Assembly: GCA_030817875.1 (NCBI GenBank)
Contig: JAUSZU010000001.1
Location: 4,960,001-5,024,000, forward strand
Direction: 5' to 3'
Length of the DNA: 64,000 bases
Source: Flavobacterium sp. W4I14
GTDB taxonomy: Bacteria; Bacteroidota; Bacteroidia; Sphingobacteriales; Sphingobacteriaceae
This document shows positions 36,431 through 45,690 of this stretch, piece by piece (within the stretch, counting starts at the first letter, position 1; each line of letters starts with the position of its first letter). The notes beneath the pieces are model-generated. The model searched no databases. It was not told where the DNA came from and was given only the letters and a program-made list of their open reading frames with translations. A program made the translations under genes and the position numbers.

Positions 36431-36472
36431 AAAACGTTAATTCAGTCAATAGACTGACTCAATTAACGTTTT
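36431..36472. terminator. bidirectional terminator behind mfd
   Basis: AAAACGTTAATT (36431-36442) pairs with AATTAACGTTTT (36461-36472); an inner CAGTC/GACTG hairpin extends the stem. A/T runs on both sides allow use in either direction. The right arm ends at the mfd stop codon (36473). Confidence 0.85.
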
Positions 36473-39400
36473 TTAATCGATAAGTGCTAAAGTTTCAATT
36501 GCTTCTTCAACAGTACTTATGTTATCAAAAGCAATTCTTAAGGTATTTTTTACTTCTTTTAAATTGCACATACGCGGATGGTTCTGTGCAAAAGTTAAAA
36601 TCTTGGTAAAGGTATTCGAATCGAAATAAGCAGATTGTTTATCGCTCAAGAAATACCCGCGCAAACTATTTTTCTTGAAACTAATTTTCTCGAAACCCAA
36701 TTTTTTCCCCAGCCATTGCAAACGCACCACACTCAGCATGGTTTTTACCTGTGGAGGAACCGGACCGAACCGGTCGGCCAAATGTTTTTCAAAAATGGCT
36801 AATTCTGCTTCGTTATCGAGTTTAGAAAGCTCTGTGTATAAATTGTAACGCTCAGTAATATTGGTGATGTATGCGTCAGGGATATACAATTCCAGATCGG
36901 TATCAACCTGTGTAAAGCCTACAAACGGACGGGCAGGTTCATTTTCGAACAGACCTTTAAACTCAGCTTCTTTTAATTCCTGGATGGCTTCATCCAAGAT
37001 CTTGTGGTACATCTCAAAACCGATTTCGGCAATAAAACCACTTTGCTCGGCGCCCAATAAATTTCCACTTCCCCGGATATCCAGATCGCGCATGGCCACG
37101 TTAAAGCCGCTTCCCAAGTCAGAAAATTCTTCAATGGCACTTAAACGCTTCCGGGCTTCAGAAGTTAAAGTAGATAATGGCGGTGAAAGTAAATAACAGA
37201 AAGCTTTTTTGTTGCTCCGGCCTACCCGGCCACGCATCTGGTGCAGATCGCTCAAACCAAACATGTGCGCATGGTTAATAATGATGGTATTGGCATTCGG
37301 AATATCTAAACCTGCTTCTATAATCGTGGTAGCTACCAGAACATCTTTTTCTCCATTAATGAAATCGAGCATTACATCTTCCAGTTGATCGCCATCTAAC
37401 TGCCCGTGCGCAATACCGATCCTCGCTTTTGGAACCAGTTTCTGGATCAATCCACCCAATTGCATCAGATCATTTACACGGTTATGGATAAAGAAAACCT
37501 GTCCGCCGCGGTCTAATTCGAACTGAACGGCCTCTTGGATCAGTTTATCATTAAAAACATGCAGTTCGGTACTCACCGGTTGCCGGTTAGGTGGCGGTGT
37601 ACTAATGATCGATAAATCCCTTGCCCCCATTAAAGAAAAGTGCAGCGTCCTCGGAATTGGAGTTGCGGTAAGTGTTAAAGTATCAACATTTACCCTTACA
37701 GCTTTTAACCTTTCTTTTGCGGTAACGCCAAATTTCTGCTCTTCATCAATAATCATGATGCCGAGATCCTTAAACTTTACATCCTTGCTCAGCAAACGGT
37801 GTGTACCGATCAAAATATCAACTTTACCCGCTGCGGCCTCGGCCAATGTGTCCTTAATTTGTTTGCTGGTTTTAAAGCGGTTAATGTAATCTACCGTAAC
37901 CGGGAAATCTTTTAAACGCGACGAAAAAGTTTTGAAATGCTGTAAGGCTAAAATGGTTGTAGGCACCAGGATCGCCGCTTGTTTGCCTTCTGCTACCGCT
38001 TTAAACGCAGCACGTACTGCAATCTCTGTTTTTCCGAAGCCAACATCACCACACACTAAACGATCCATTGGATGTGGCGATTCCATATCCTTTTTCACGT
38101 CTTGGGTAGCCTTTAACTGATCGGGCGTATCTTCATAAATAAAAGAAGCCTCCAGTTCAGTTTGTAAATAGCTATCTGGCGAAAATGCCGTTCCGGCCTG
38201 GGTTTTGCGCAAAGCATAAAGCTTGATCAAGTCCCGGGCGATATCTTTAACTTTTTTTTTAGTAGTTTTTTTTAGCTTATCCCAGGCATCGGTACCCAGC
38301 TTATTCATCTTGGGTACTCCGCTCTCTTTGCCACTGTACTTGGCGATGCGGTTTAATGAGTTGATGTTTACATAAAGCAGGTCGTTATCTGCATAAATTA
38401 AACGGATCATTTCCTGTGTTTTGCCATTTACCTCAACCTTTTCAAGCCCGGCATATTTGCCGATGCCATGATCGATGTGGGTAACATAATCGCCGGATTT
38501 TAGTTCCCGAAGATCTTTTAAGGTAATGGCCTGGCTTTTCTGATAGCCTTTTTTAAGCTTGTATTTATAGTATCGGTCGAAAATCTGGTGATCGGTATAA
38601 AATGCCGTCTGGATCTGCGGATCTATAAAACCTTCGCGCAGCATACTATTAATTGGCGTAAACTTGGCCGTTTTATCAATATCCTCTAAAATGGCATATA
38701 AACGCTCGATCTGTTTTGGCGAATCGGTGAAAATAAAATTAACAATGCCGGCCTTTTCATTTTCCTTAAGGTTGTGAATGAGTAGGTTGAAATCTTTATT
38801 GAATGAAGGTTGTGGCTTGGTTTCAAACTCAAAACGGTTATCTGTTTTATAAAAAAACTGCTTTCCGAATTCGATGATAGGAAAATCCTGAAGATGATCG
38901 CCCAATAACTTTTCATCAGTGAAGGCGAATTTTGGGTCAATCCATTCGGGGTTTTGGGTTTTATCTGTTATAGATAAAGCTTTCCAAAGTTCAACGGCTT
39001 TTTTAAAGCCAGCTTTAATAATATCAAGGGTAAACTCAACATCTTTAAACCAAAGCTGTGTATCCTGATCGATATAATCGAGGATGCTGATATTGCTTTC
39101 GGTCAAGAATTTCGCCTGGACATTTGGCACAATTGTAAGCGACTTAACATCGGCAACCGAAAGCTGACTTTCAATTTCAAAACTCCTGATGCTTTCTACC
39201 TCATCACCAAAAAACTCGATACGGTAAGGAAGATCGGATGAGAAAGAAAATATATCTACAATACCACCACGGATAGAAAATTGGCCTGGTTCGTAAACAA
39301 AATCCCTTCTGTCAAAATCATAATCAATTAAAAACTCGTTGATAAAATCAATGCCCAACTTGGCGCCTAAACTAATTTCTAAAGTGTTTTTTTCTAAAGC

Positions 39401-39811
39401 AGAGCGGTCAATAACCTTTTCGGCGATGGCTTCGGGATAAGAAACCACAATTTTACCATATTCCGAATCGTGGTTCAGTTCGTTCAAAACCTCTGCACGG
39501 GCCAAAACGTTGGCCGTATCTACCTGTGTAAAATCAAATGATTTACGGTAAGAAGATGGAAACAATAAAACCTGTTTATCTAAAACACTTTCCAGGTCAG
39601 ACTGAAAATAAGCAGCCTCTTCCCTATCCGGTAAAACGAACAGTATGGGTTTATGTAATATAAAGTAAGAAGACAGGGCAACAACAGCATCGGCCGAACC
39701 CACCAATCCCTTTAATTGTATCTTTGGGTTTTTGCTGCTGTTCAACGCTTTGGTAAATTGAGTTACCCTATCGTCGGTTTTGTATCTGTTTATTAAATCG
39801 CGAATGTTCAA
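36473..39811 (-). CDS. mfd: transcription-repair coupling factor Mfd
   Basis: 1112 residues, full length. Removes RNA polymerase stalled at DNA damage and recruits UvrA. Visible in order: UvrB-like N-terminal domains, the RNA polymerase interaction domain (GDYVTHIDHGIGKYAGLEKV, about 440-460), helicase domain with Walker A VCGDVGFGKTEIAVRAAFKA, DEEQ box (MIIDEEQKFG), LTATPIPRTL, and the TRG motif segment HQMRGRVGRS, then the C-terminal regulatory domain. The start is TTG (39811), preceded by TATTTTTG with four bases between, which suggests a leaderless message. Confidence 0.96.
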   Translation of the reverse strand: MNIRDLINRYKTDDRVTQFTKALNSSKNPKIQLKGLVGSADAVVALSSYFILHKPILFVLPDREEAAYFQSDLESVLDKQVLLFPSSYRKSFDFTQVDTANVLARAEVLNELNHDSEYGKIVVSYPEAIAEKVIDRSALEKNTLEISLGAKLGIDFINEFLIDYDFDRRDFVYEPGQFSIRGGIVDIFSFSSDLPYRIEFFGDEVESIRSFEIESQLSVADVKSLTIVPNVQAKFLTESNISILDYIDQDTQLWFKDVEFTLDIIKAGFKKAVELWKALSITDKTQNPEWIDPKFAFTDEKLLGDHLQDFPIIEFGKQFFYKTDNRFEFETKPQPSFNKDFNLLIHNLKENEKAGIVNFIFTDSPKQIERLYAILEDIDKTAKFTPINSMLREGFIDPQIQTAFYTDHQIFDRYYKYKLKKGYQKSQAITLKDLRELKSGDYVTHIDHGIGKYAGLEKVEVNGKTQEMIRLIYADNDLLYVNINSLNRIAKYSGKESGVPKMNKLGTDAWDKLKKTTKKKVKDIARDLIKLYALRKTQAGTAFSPDSYLQTELEASFIYEDTPDQLKATQDVKKDMESPHPMDRLVCGDVGFGKTEIAVRAAFKAVAEGKQAAILVPTTILALQHFKTFSSRLKDFPVTVDYINRFKTSKQIKDTLAEAAAGKVDILIGTHRLLSKDVKFKDLGIMIIDEEQKFGVTAKERLKAVRVNVDTLTLTATPIPRTLHFSLMGARDLSIISTPPPNRQPVSTELHVFNDKLIQEAVQFELDRGGQVFFIHNRVNDLMQLGGLIQKLVPKARIGIAHGQLDGDQLEDVMLDFINGEKDVLVATTIIEAGLDIPNANTIIINHAHMFGLSDLHQMRGRVGRSNKKAFCYLLSPPLSTLTSEARKRLSAIEEFSDLGSGFNVAMRDLDIRGSGNLLGAEQSGFIAEIGFEMYHKILDEAIQELKEAEFKGLFENEPARPFVGFTQVDTDLELYIPDAYITNITERYNLYTELSKLDNEAELAIFEKHLADRFGPVPPQVKTMLSVVRLQWLGKKLGFEKISFKKNSLRGYFLSDKQSAYFDSNTFTKILTFAQNHPRMCNLKEVKNTLRIAFDNISTVEEAIETLALID

Positions 39812-39815
39812 GGCA

Positions 39816-39823
39816 CAAAAATA
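39816..39823 (-). promoter_or_regulatory. -7 box abutting the mfd start
   Basis: TATTTTTG on the minus strand, full consensus, exactly four bases before the TTG start at 39811. Confidence 0.5.
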
Positions 39824-39872
39824 AGCTTATCTTTTAATATTAACCTGCAATTTGTGTAAAGGTTTTTTTAAC

Positions 39873-39880
39873 TATTTTTG
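39873..39880 (+). promoter_or_regulatory. possible -7 box of the DUF2752 gene
   Basis: TATTTTTG, full consensus, but 162 bases upstream of the ATG, implying a long leader. Confidence 0.3.
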
Positions 39881-40042
39881 GCTGGGTTACGGTATTGAAA
39901 AACAAAAAAACAAAATAAATAAGATCTTTTGTTAGATTCCATTACTCGTTTTGTCGAAATATTTCCCCCATTCGTCGATTACAGGCAAATTGATGTAACA
40001 AAGGTGGTGTTATAACCTCTAAATTATATAAAAAGTGAAACA

Positions 40043-40345
40043 ATGAAGTACATTAAAAGCTTTCCACTAGAACTTTTTTTCTGGGTAGCAGCTTTAGTAT
40101 TACTGGCAACAACGAATGGCCACGAGCATCACTTCACACTTTGTCCGCTAGCCAATTTGGGTTTTGAGGATTGGTGTTCGGGATGTGGTATAGGCAGGTC
40201 AATCAGTCATATTTTACATGGCGAGTTTACCAAAAGCTTTTCCGAACATTGGTTTGGGTTTCCGGCACTTTTGATTATAGTTTATAGAATTTACACATTG
40301 ATAAAAAATAAAAAAACGTTTAAAATTTCAACCACAAATACATAG
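40043..40345 (+). CDS. DUF2752 domain membrane protein
   Basis: 100 residues, two or three membrane segments (about 7-24 and 68-90). The DUF2752 core is recognisable: LCPLANLGFEDWCSGCGIGRSISHILHGEFTKSF, with the CPL...CSGCG..R...H pattern (Cys and His could bind a metal). Function is unknown. A TM2-domain gene starts five bases after the stop, so the two form an operon; this pairing is common in Bacteroidetes. Confidence 0.82.
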   Translation: MKYIKSFPLELFFWVAALVLLATTNGHEHHFTLCPLANLGFEDWCSGCGIGRSISHILHGEFTKSFSEHWFGFPALLIIVYRIYTLIKNKKTFKISTTNT

Positions 40346-40350
40346 CAACC

Positions 40351-40719
40351 ATGGATATATTTCAATCACCTCTAATGTCGTTACCAGGTATAACGCCAGA
40401 AGAATTCTCATACTTACAACAAGCTACCACCGGATTAACCGAACAACAATTGCGTAACTTCTTAATGGTTTACAGCAGCAAAAGGAAAAATCCATCAGAT
40501 ATGCTAATTTTCTGTTTAATCGGTTTATTTGCTGTCCCAGGATTGCAAAGGTTTATCATCGGGCAGATCGGAATGGGTATTTTATACCTCTTAACCGCAG
40601 GTTTATGTTTTATCGGATCGATCATCGATGTCGTAAACCACAAAACCTTAGCTTTTGAACATAACCAGAAAATGGTTTTCGAAAGCTTGCAGATGGTAAG
40701 AATGGGCGGTTTTCAGTAA
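40351..40719 (+). CDS. TM2 domain protein
   Basis: 122 residues. A soluble N-terminal half (about 1-50, with the QLRNFL segment) is followed by two membrane helices of the TM2 domain (about 50-95), including RFIIGQIGMGILYLLTAGLC and IIDVV. Function is unknown. It lies in an operon with the DUF2752 gene and is closed by a terminator-like hairpin. Confidence 0.82.
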   Translation: MDIFQSPLMSLPGITPEEFSYLQQATTGLTEQQLRNFLMVYSSKRKNPSDMLIFCLIGLFAVPGLQRFIIGQIGMGILYLLTAGLCFIGSIIDVVNHKTLAFEHNQKMVFESLQMVRMGGFQ

Positions 40720-40765
40720 ACAACCTTTTAAATTATAATTTTAACATTCTTTGAGTCAAATAGAT

Positions 40766-40805
40766 AGTCCGTCTCGGTTTTACATCGAGACGGACTTATT
40801 GTTTC
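40766..40805 (+). terminator. terminator behind the TM2 gene
   Basis: AGTCCGTCTCG (40766-40776) pairs with CGAGACGGACT (40786-40796), followed by TATTGTTT. Confidence 0.7.
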
Positions 40806-40818
40806 TATCGAGTAAGCT

Positions 40819-40881
40819 GTCATGCTGAGATACGAAGCATCTCTTTCATAGCTTGAAGATGCTTCGTGCCTCAGCATGACA
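40819..40881. repeat. GTCAT/ATGAC palindromic element, copy 12
   Basis: Perfect arms TGTCATGCTGAG and CTCAGCATGACA, plus inner arms ACGAAGCATCT and AGATGCTTCGT. Confidence 0.85.
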
Positions 40882-40909
40882 AAAATTGAAAACAAAACCT
40901 CAAATTTTC

Positions 40910-40917
40910 TATATTTA
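40910..40917 (+). promoter_or_regulatory. -7-like box abutting the nif3-like start
   Basis: TATATTTA, one mismatch from consensus, exactly four bases before the ATG at 40922. Confidence 0.4.
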
Positions 40918-40921
40918 TCAA

Positions 40922-42019
40922 ATGAAATTAGCTGAAATTACCAATTATTTAGAAAGCATAGCACCACTTAATTATCAGGAAGATTATGATAACTCTGGTT
41001 TGATTGTGGGTGATCCGAATATGGAAATCCATGGCGCTTTGGTGGCTTTAGATTGTGTAGAAAAAATTGTAGATGAGGCAATTTCAACAGGCTGCAACCT
41101 CATTATTACCCACCACCCAATTGTTTTTAAAGGTTTAAAAAAACTAAACGGTAAAAATTATGTAGAGCGGGTAGTGCTTAAGGCAATTAAGAATAATATT
41201 GCACTTTATGCCATTCACACGAATCTCGATAGTATTCACACAGGTGTAAATGGGCGGATTTGTGAGCGTTTAGGCTTAACAGGAACCAAAGTGCTTTCGC
41301 CTAAAACAGGCCTTTTGAAAAAACTGGTTACCTATTGCCCGCAGGCACAGGCCGAGCAATTGCGGTCGGCATTGTTTTATGCCGGAGCAGGGAATATTGG
41401 CAATTACAGCGAGTGCAGTTTCAATGCCGATGGTTTTGGCACATTTAAAGGCAACGAAGATGCTGATCCTTTTGTAGGTGAAAGAGGCGTTCGCCACCGT
41501 GAAGCCGAAGTGCGGATTGAAATGGTTTACCCTACACAGGCTGAACGCAAAATCCTGGTTGCTTTGTTCGAGAACCATCCTTATGAAGAAGTGGCCTACG
41601 ATATTTACAAACTCGAAAATAAACACCAATTGGTGGGTTCTGGTATGGTAGGCTGGCTGGAATACGATATGGATGCCTATGATTTTTTACATTTGGTAAA
41701 AGATAGAATGCAGGCCAAAGTAGTTAGGCACACCGAGGTATTTGGCAAGAGGATCAAAAAAGTGGCAGTTTGCGGTGGCTCGGGAAGCTTCCTGTTAAAT
41801 GAAGCCATTGCTGCCGGAGCAGATGCTTTTATTACCGCAGATTTTAAATATCACGAGTTTTTTGATGCAGAGGAAAAATTGATGATTGCCGACATCGGAC
41901 ACTTTGAAACTGAACAATTTACCTCAAATTTATTGCTTGAAATTATTCAGAAAAAATTTACTAACTTTGCAATCCGTTTAACGGAGCAAAATACAAACCC
42001 CATAAATTACTTGTTTTAA
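40922..42019 (+). CDS. Nif3-like dinuclear metal center protein
   Basis: 365 residues, longer than basic Nif3 proteins (about 250), as in YqfO-type members with a central insert domain (about 130-235, PII/CutA-like, e.g. PFVGERGVRHREAEVRIEMVYP). Metal-binding segments are NSGLIVGDP, NLIITHHPIVFKG, AIHTNLDSIHTGVN and, near the C-terminus, IADIGHFETEQF. Function is uncertain; the family has been called GTP cyclohydrolase 1 type 2. The open frame begins at a TTG at 40886, but ATG 40922 (MKLAEITNYL) is the family start. The stop overlaps the next start. Confidence 0.9.
   Translation: MKLAEITNYLESIAPLNYQEDYDNSGLIVGDPNMEIHGALVALDCVEKIVDEAISTGCNLIITHHPIVFKGLKKLNGKNYVERVVLKAIKNNIALYAIHTNLDSIHTGVNGRICERLGLTGTKVLSPKTGLLKKLVTYCPQAQAEQLRSALFYAGAGNIGNYSECSFNADGFGTFKGNEDADPFVGERGVRHREAEVRIEMVYPTQAERKILVALFENHPYEEVAYDIYKLENKHQLVGSGMVGWLEYDMDAYDFLHLVKDRMQAKVVRHTEVFGKRIKKVAVCGGSGSFLLNEAIAAGADAFITADFKYHEFFDAEEKLMIADIGHFETEQFTSNLLLEIIQKKFTNFAIRLTEQNTNPINYLF
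41962..41969 (+). promoter_or_regulatory. internal -7 box for the zinc-ribbon gene
   Basis: TAACTTTG, full consensus and followed by CAATCC, lies inside the 3' end of the nif3-like gene, 49 bases before the ATG at 42019. Confidence 0.4.
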
Positions 42020-42762
42020 TGGAACAAACCGTAGAACAAAAGCTAAAGGCTTTATACGAATTACAAAATATCCACACAAAAATTGATAAGATCCGCCAGG
42101 TACGTGGTGAATTACCAATGGAAGTTGCCGATCTTGAGGATGACGTTTTAGGATTAGAAACTAGAATTGCAAAAATCAAAGGCGAACTTGATGATCTTGA
42201 GGATTCAATCGTAACCCGTAAAAATACAATTAAAGATGCGCAAGCTGCCATCAAAAGATACGATACTCAATTAAAAGAAGTTAAAAACAACCGTGAATAC
42301 GATGCTTTAACGAAAGAAATTGAGATTCAAGGTTTAGATATTCAGGTTTCTGAAAAGAAAATTAAAGAACACGGTTTCGAAATCACTTCTAAAACTGAAA
42401 TCTACGAAGCTGCTAAAGCCGAGTTAGATGGCAGAAAGAAAGATTTAGAAGTTAAAAAAGGCGAACTTGATGTAATTACTGCTGAAACTGAAAAAGAAGA
42501 GCAAGATTTACAAAAGAAAGCTGATAAAGCCGAGCCTCAAATTGAGGAGCGTTTATTGGTTGCCTATAAACGTTTACGCAAAAATGCTGTAAATGGTTTA
42601 GCTGTAGTAACAATCGACCGCGATTCTTGCTCAGGTTGTTTTAACCAGATTCCACCTCAACGTCAGCTAGATATCCGCCAACGTAAAAAAATTATCGTTT
42701 GCGAACACTGCGGGCGTATTTTGGTTGATGAAGCTTTAACGCACGAAGTAGCAGAAGCTTAG
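42019..42762 (+). CDS. zinc-ribbon coiled-coil protein (C4-type)
   Basis: 247 residues. A long coiled coil (about 5-190) is followed by a C4 zinc ribbon with CSGC and CEHC near residues 203-234 (SCSGCFNQIPPQ, IIVCEHCGRILV), the PF02591 type. The start overlaps the nif3-like stop as TAATG. The nif3 plus C4-ribbon gene pair is widely conserved; its function is not settled, though a nucleic-acid or tRNA-related role has been suggested. An internal promoter may allow separate expression. Confidence 0.88.
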   Translation: MEQTVEQKLKALYELQNIHTKIDKIRQVRGELPMEVADLEDDVLGLETRIAKIKGELDDLEDSIVTRKNTIKDAQAAIKRYDTQLKEVKNNREYDALTKEIEIQGLDIQVSEKKIKEHGFEITSKTEIYEAAKAELDGRKKDLEVKKGELDVITAETEKEEQDLQKKADKAEPQIEERLLVAYKRLRKNAVNGLAVVTIDRDSCSGCFNQIPPQRQLDIRQRKKIIVCEHCGRILVDEALTHEVAEA

Positions 42763-42783
42763 TCCGCATCATAAAATTATTAG

Positions 42784-42814
42784 AACGTCCCGATTTAATC
42801 GGGACGTTTTTTGT
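42784..42814 (+). terminator. terminator behind the zinc-ribbon gene
   Basis: AACGTCCCGATT (42784-42795) pairs with AATCGGGACGTT (42797-42808), followed by TTTTTTGTTT. Confidence 0.85.
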
Positions 42815-42936
42815 TTAGACCTATTTTCTGGCGTTTACACAAAACAAGAATATGATTTTAGCGTTTAATGTAGATATTTGTTTAAATGTGAACTACTGTT
42901 GCTATCGCGCAGGATCAAACTGAAATATATTCCCGA

Positions 42937-44424
42937 ATGACTAAAATCTTCCCTGTTTTTGCGTTTTCTATTCTTCTCCTGCTTCCAGCGTCTTTATTTG
43001 CAAATTTCGATTTTAACAATAATTGCTTAAATGCCTATAAAAGTATATTCGAACTTAAGTTGGGCAATGCAAGGGCTTATATCTCTACTGAAAAAAAGCA
43101 GCACCCCAATAATTCCATTATTCCCCTTTTAGAAAACTATGTAGATTATTTTACGGTTTTAACTTCTGAAAGCAAAGCTGATTTTGACCGTTTAAAAGGC
43201 AATAAATCTATACGATTGGATCAAATAAGTGATGATGATAAAAAATCGCCGTACTACCTGTATGCACAGGCAGAAATTAATTTGCAATGGGCACTGATCC
43301 GTGGTCGTTTTGGTGAATATTTTAATGCTGCAATGGAGGTTAAAAAGGCTAACAGCCTTTTGCAGGAGAACAATAAGAAGTTCCCAAATTTTCACCTTAA
43401 CCTTAAAGGTTTGGGTTTGATTAACGCGGTTTTGGGCAATCTTCCGGATGGGGCGTTAAAAACGGCATTATCTACCTTTGGAATAAAAGGGAACCTCCAG
43501 AACGGATTAAATATGTTCGAAAAACTAGCCGATAATCTACCGAAATCTTCCTACGAGCCTTTTTACGAAGAAGTGGTGTTTTATTATGCCTATGTATTAA
43601 CAGATGTGGCGCATAGCCCACAGGCCTATGCAAAAACCATAAAATATACCGAAAGAATTGCCGATACCAGTTTATTAAAAAGTTATTTGCAGAGTTATGT
43701 ATGCATCAAAAACGGGCATAGTGAAGAAGCTATCGCCATTTTGGCCAAGCGACCTGAAGGAGGCGTGTATCAACCTTTTCCTTATTTAGATTATCTGGAA
43801 GGCATTGCGCACCTGAATAAACTGGATCTTAATTCAGGAACCTATTTTAACCGCTTTTTGCAGGCAACCAAGGGCGTGAATTTTGTGAAGGACGCTTACC
43901 TTCATTTGGGCTGGATCTCTCTTCTGAAGGGAGATAAAGCGGCTTATGCAGCATTTGCAGCCAAGGCAGTTAAAAACGGATATACCTACATGGAAAAAGA
44001 CAAACAGGCGAAAGCCGAAGCTGCTTCAGGAACGCCAACAATTGATCTGTTAAAAGCCCGGTTACTGTTTGATGGTGGTTATTTGAACAGGGCCATACAG
44101 ATCCTTGATGATAAGAAAGTAAAGGATTACACCAGCGATAAAGACAAAACAGAATTCAATTACCGATTAGGTAGAATTTATGATGATTTAGGGAAAGACG
44201 ATCAAGCATTAACAGCTTATCAGGAGACAATTAATGAGGGCAAAAACCTAAAATATTATTTTGCTGCCAACGCTGCAGTGCAGATGGGTAAGGTTTACGA
44301 AAGACGGAAAAATAATGCGAAAGCAAAAGAGGCTTTCAATACAGCCATTGCCATGAAAAATCATGAATTTGAAAGCAGTATTGAAAGCCAGGCCAGGGCC
44401 GGATTAAAACGGTTAGCGAATTAG
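42937..44424 (+). CDS. exported tetratricopeptide repeat protein
   Basis: 495 residues with a signal peptide (about 1-22, ending SLFA). The body is all-helical; TPR-like units are clearest at about 405-490 (TEFNYRLGRIYDDLGKDDQALTAY, then FAANAAVQMGKVYERRKNNAKAKEAF). A distinctive middle region (GNLPDGALKTALSTFGIKG) resembles DUF3808/IML2-like repeat arrangements. Function is unknown, probably a periplasmic scaffold. The stop overlaps the convergent KAS III gene by four bases. Confidence 0.8.
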   Translation: MTKIFPVFAFSILLLLPASLFANFDFNNNCLNAYKSIFELKLGNARAYISTEKKQHPNNSIIPLLENYVDYFTVLTSESKADFDRLKGNKSIRLDQISDDDKKSPYYLYAQAEINLQWALIRGRFGEYFNAAMEVKKANSLLQENNKKFPNFHLNLKGLGLINAVLGNLPDGALKTALSTFGIKGNLQNGLNMFEKLADNLPKSSYEPFYEEVVFYYAYVLTDVAHSPQAYAKTIKYTERIADTSLLKSYLQSYVCIKNGHSEEAIAILAKRPEGGVYQPFPYLDYLEGIAHLNKLDLNSGTYFNRFLQATKGVNFVKDAYLHLGWISLLKGDKAAYAAFAAKAVKNGYTYMEKDKQAKAEAASGTPTIDLLKARLLFDGGYLNRAIQILDDKKVKDYTSDKDKTEFNYRLGRIYDDLGKDDQALTAYQETINEGKNLKYYFAANAAVQMGKVYERRKNNAKAKEAFNTAIAMKNHEFESSIESQARAGLKRLAN

Positions 44425-45497
44425 AAGCGGTGTATAAAGGCGTTAATGTGCATCCCTGCTCCTACTGAAGCGAAAACAGCTACATCGCCAGGTTTAACTT
44501 TATAACCTTTAACTTCGCCTTTTAATACCAGGTCTAATAAGGTTGGTACGGTGGCAACTGAACTGTTTCCTAACCATGAAATCGTCATCGGGACTAAGTT
44601 TTCTGGTACTGTATCTTTACCATAAAGCTTAAACAAACGTTTCATGATAGCCGTATCCATTTTTCCATTAGCCTGATGAACAAATACGATATTTACATCT
44701 TCAACGCTTAATCCTGCTTTATCAATGGCCTTTTTAATCACCTGAGGCACCTGAACTACCGCAAACTCGTAAAGCTTACGCCCATTCATTTTTAAATAGA
44801 GGTTTCCATTAGTTTCATCAGGATGAGCGCTCTTGCCCATGGTTAATAAATTGCCATGGTTTACGGCATGTGTTTCTGTTTTATGTGCTAGTATTCCTCT
44901 TTTTTCTTCTGATTCTTCGGCCTCGAAAATTACAGCGCCTGCACCATCAGAAAAGATCATGCTATCACGGTCATGTGGATCGATAATGCGGCTCAAGGTT
45001 TCTGCACCAATAACCATAACACGTTTTGCATCTCCGCTTTTAATATAATAATCTGCCTGTATCGCACCTTGAACCCATCCCGGACAACCAAAAATAATGT
45101 CGTAGGCAACACAGTCTGGATTTTGAATACCTAATTGTTGTTTTACCTTTGAAGCCAAAGAAGGCAAAATATCTATGCGGTTGCTACCTAAAGGGATATC
45201 GCCAAAATTGTGACAGAATATAATATAGTCTAAAGTTTCTTTATCAATTCCTGCATTTTCAATGGCTTTTTCTGCGGCCTTTGCGCCAATATGATTGCTT
45301 AACTGCTCGGGGCAGGCGTAGCGTCTTTCTACAATTTCCGTAATCTCAGAGAATTTATCAATGATCTCCGAATTCTCTTTCTCCAATAGATTCCCATTCT
45401 CAAAAAACGTAGAATTTAGGAATTCATTACCAGAAATAATATTCTGTGGAATATAACTTCCAGTACCGGTTATTACCGTATTTATTGCTCTGCTCAT
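44421..45497 (-). CDS. 3-oxoacyl-ACP synthase III-like protein
   Basis: 358 residues, thiolase fold. The catalytic triad of KAS III is recognisable: Cys in DIIFGCPGWVQGAIQAD, His in FVHQANGKMD, Asn in SWLGNSSVATVPTLLDL. The GDGAGAVIFEAEE-like segment (SDGAGAVIF) is present. FabH normally initiates fatty acid synthesis by condensing acetyl-CoA with malonyl-ACP. Here the divergent sequence (NSSVA in place of NTSAA) and isolated position leave open a role in a specialised lipid or polyketide pathway. A true fabH may be elsewhere. Confidence 0.85.
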   Translation of the reverse strand: MSRAINTVITGTGSYIPQNIISGNEFLNSTFFENGNLLEKENSEIIDKFSEITEIVERRYACPEQLSNHIGAKAAEKAIENAGIDKETLDYIIFCHNFGDIPLGSNRIDILPSLASKVKQQLGIQNPDCVAYDIIFGCPGWVQGAIQADYYIKSGDAKRVMVIGAETLSRIIDPHDRDSMIFSDGAGAVIFEAEESEEKRGILAHKTETHAVNHGNLLTMGKSAHPDETNGNLYLKMNGRKLYEFAVVQVPQVIKKAIDKAGLSVEDVNIVFVHQANGKMDTAIMKRLFKLYGKDTVPENLVPMTISWLGNSSVATVPTLLDLVLKGEVKGYKVKPGDVAVFASVGAGMHINAFIHRF

Positions 45498-45690
45498 AAT
45501 TATAATACCGCATACTAAAACGGTATGTAGTATAAAAATATCAATTATATTCGAGAAACGAAAATAAATTAAATATTAACAGCGCTTATTTTTAAGTGCA
45601 AATTTTAATAAGCCTGCTTTCCCAGTCACGTTTAGCTTCTGTGCCATATTTTACCTGTTTTTTCATAGATATAGTATATAAGCCATGTAC

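Noticed and set aside
12839..40881. CRISPR array made of the GTCAT repeats
   Set aside because: The elements are kilobases apart, palindromic and differ in core sequence; there are no regular spacers and no cas genes.
40886..40921. TTG start and 12-residue extension of the nif3-like gene
   Set aside because: The extension starts next to the repeat and has no similarity to the family; ATG 40922 fits the family start and the promoter spacing.
44421..45497. Biosynthetic gene cluster around the KAS III gene
   Set aside because: Neighbours are a TPR protein and an unknown secreted protein; no acyl carrier protein or other synthase genes are present.
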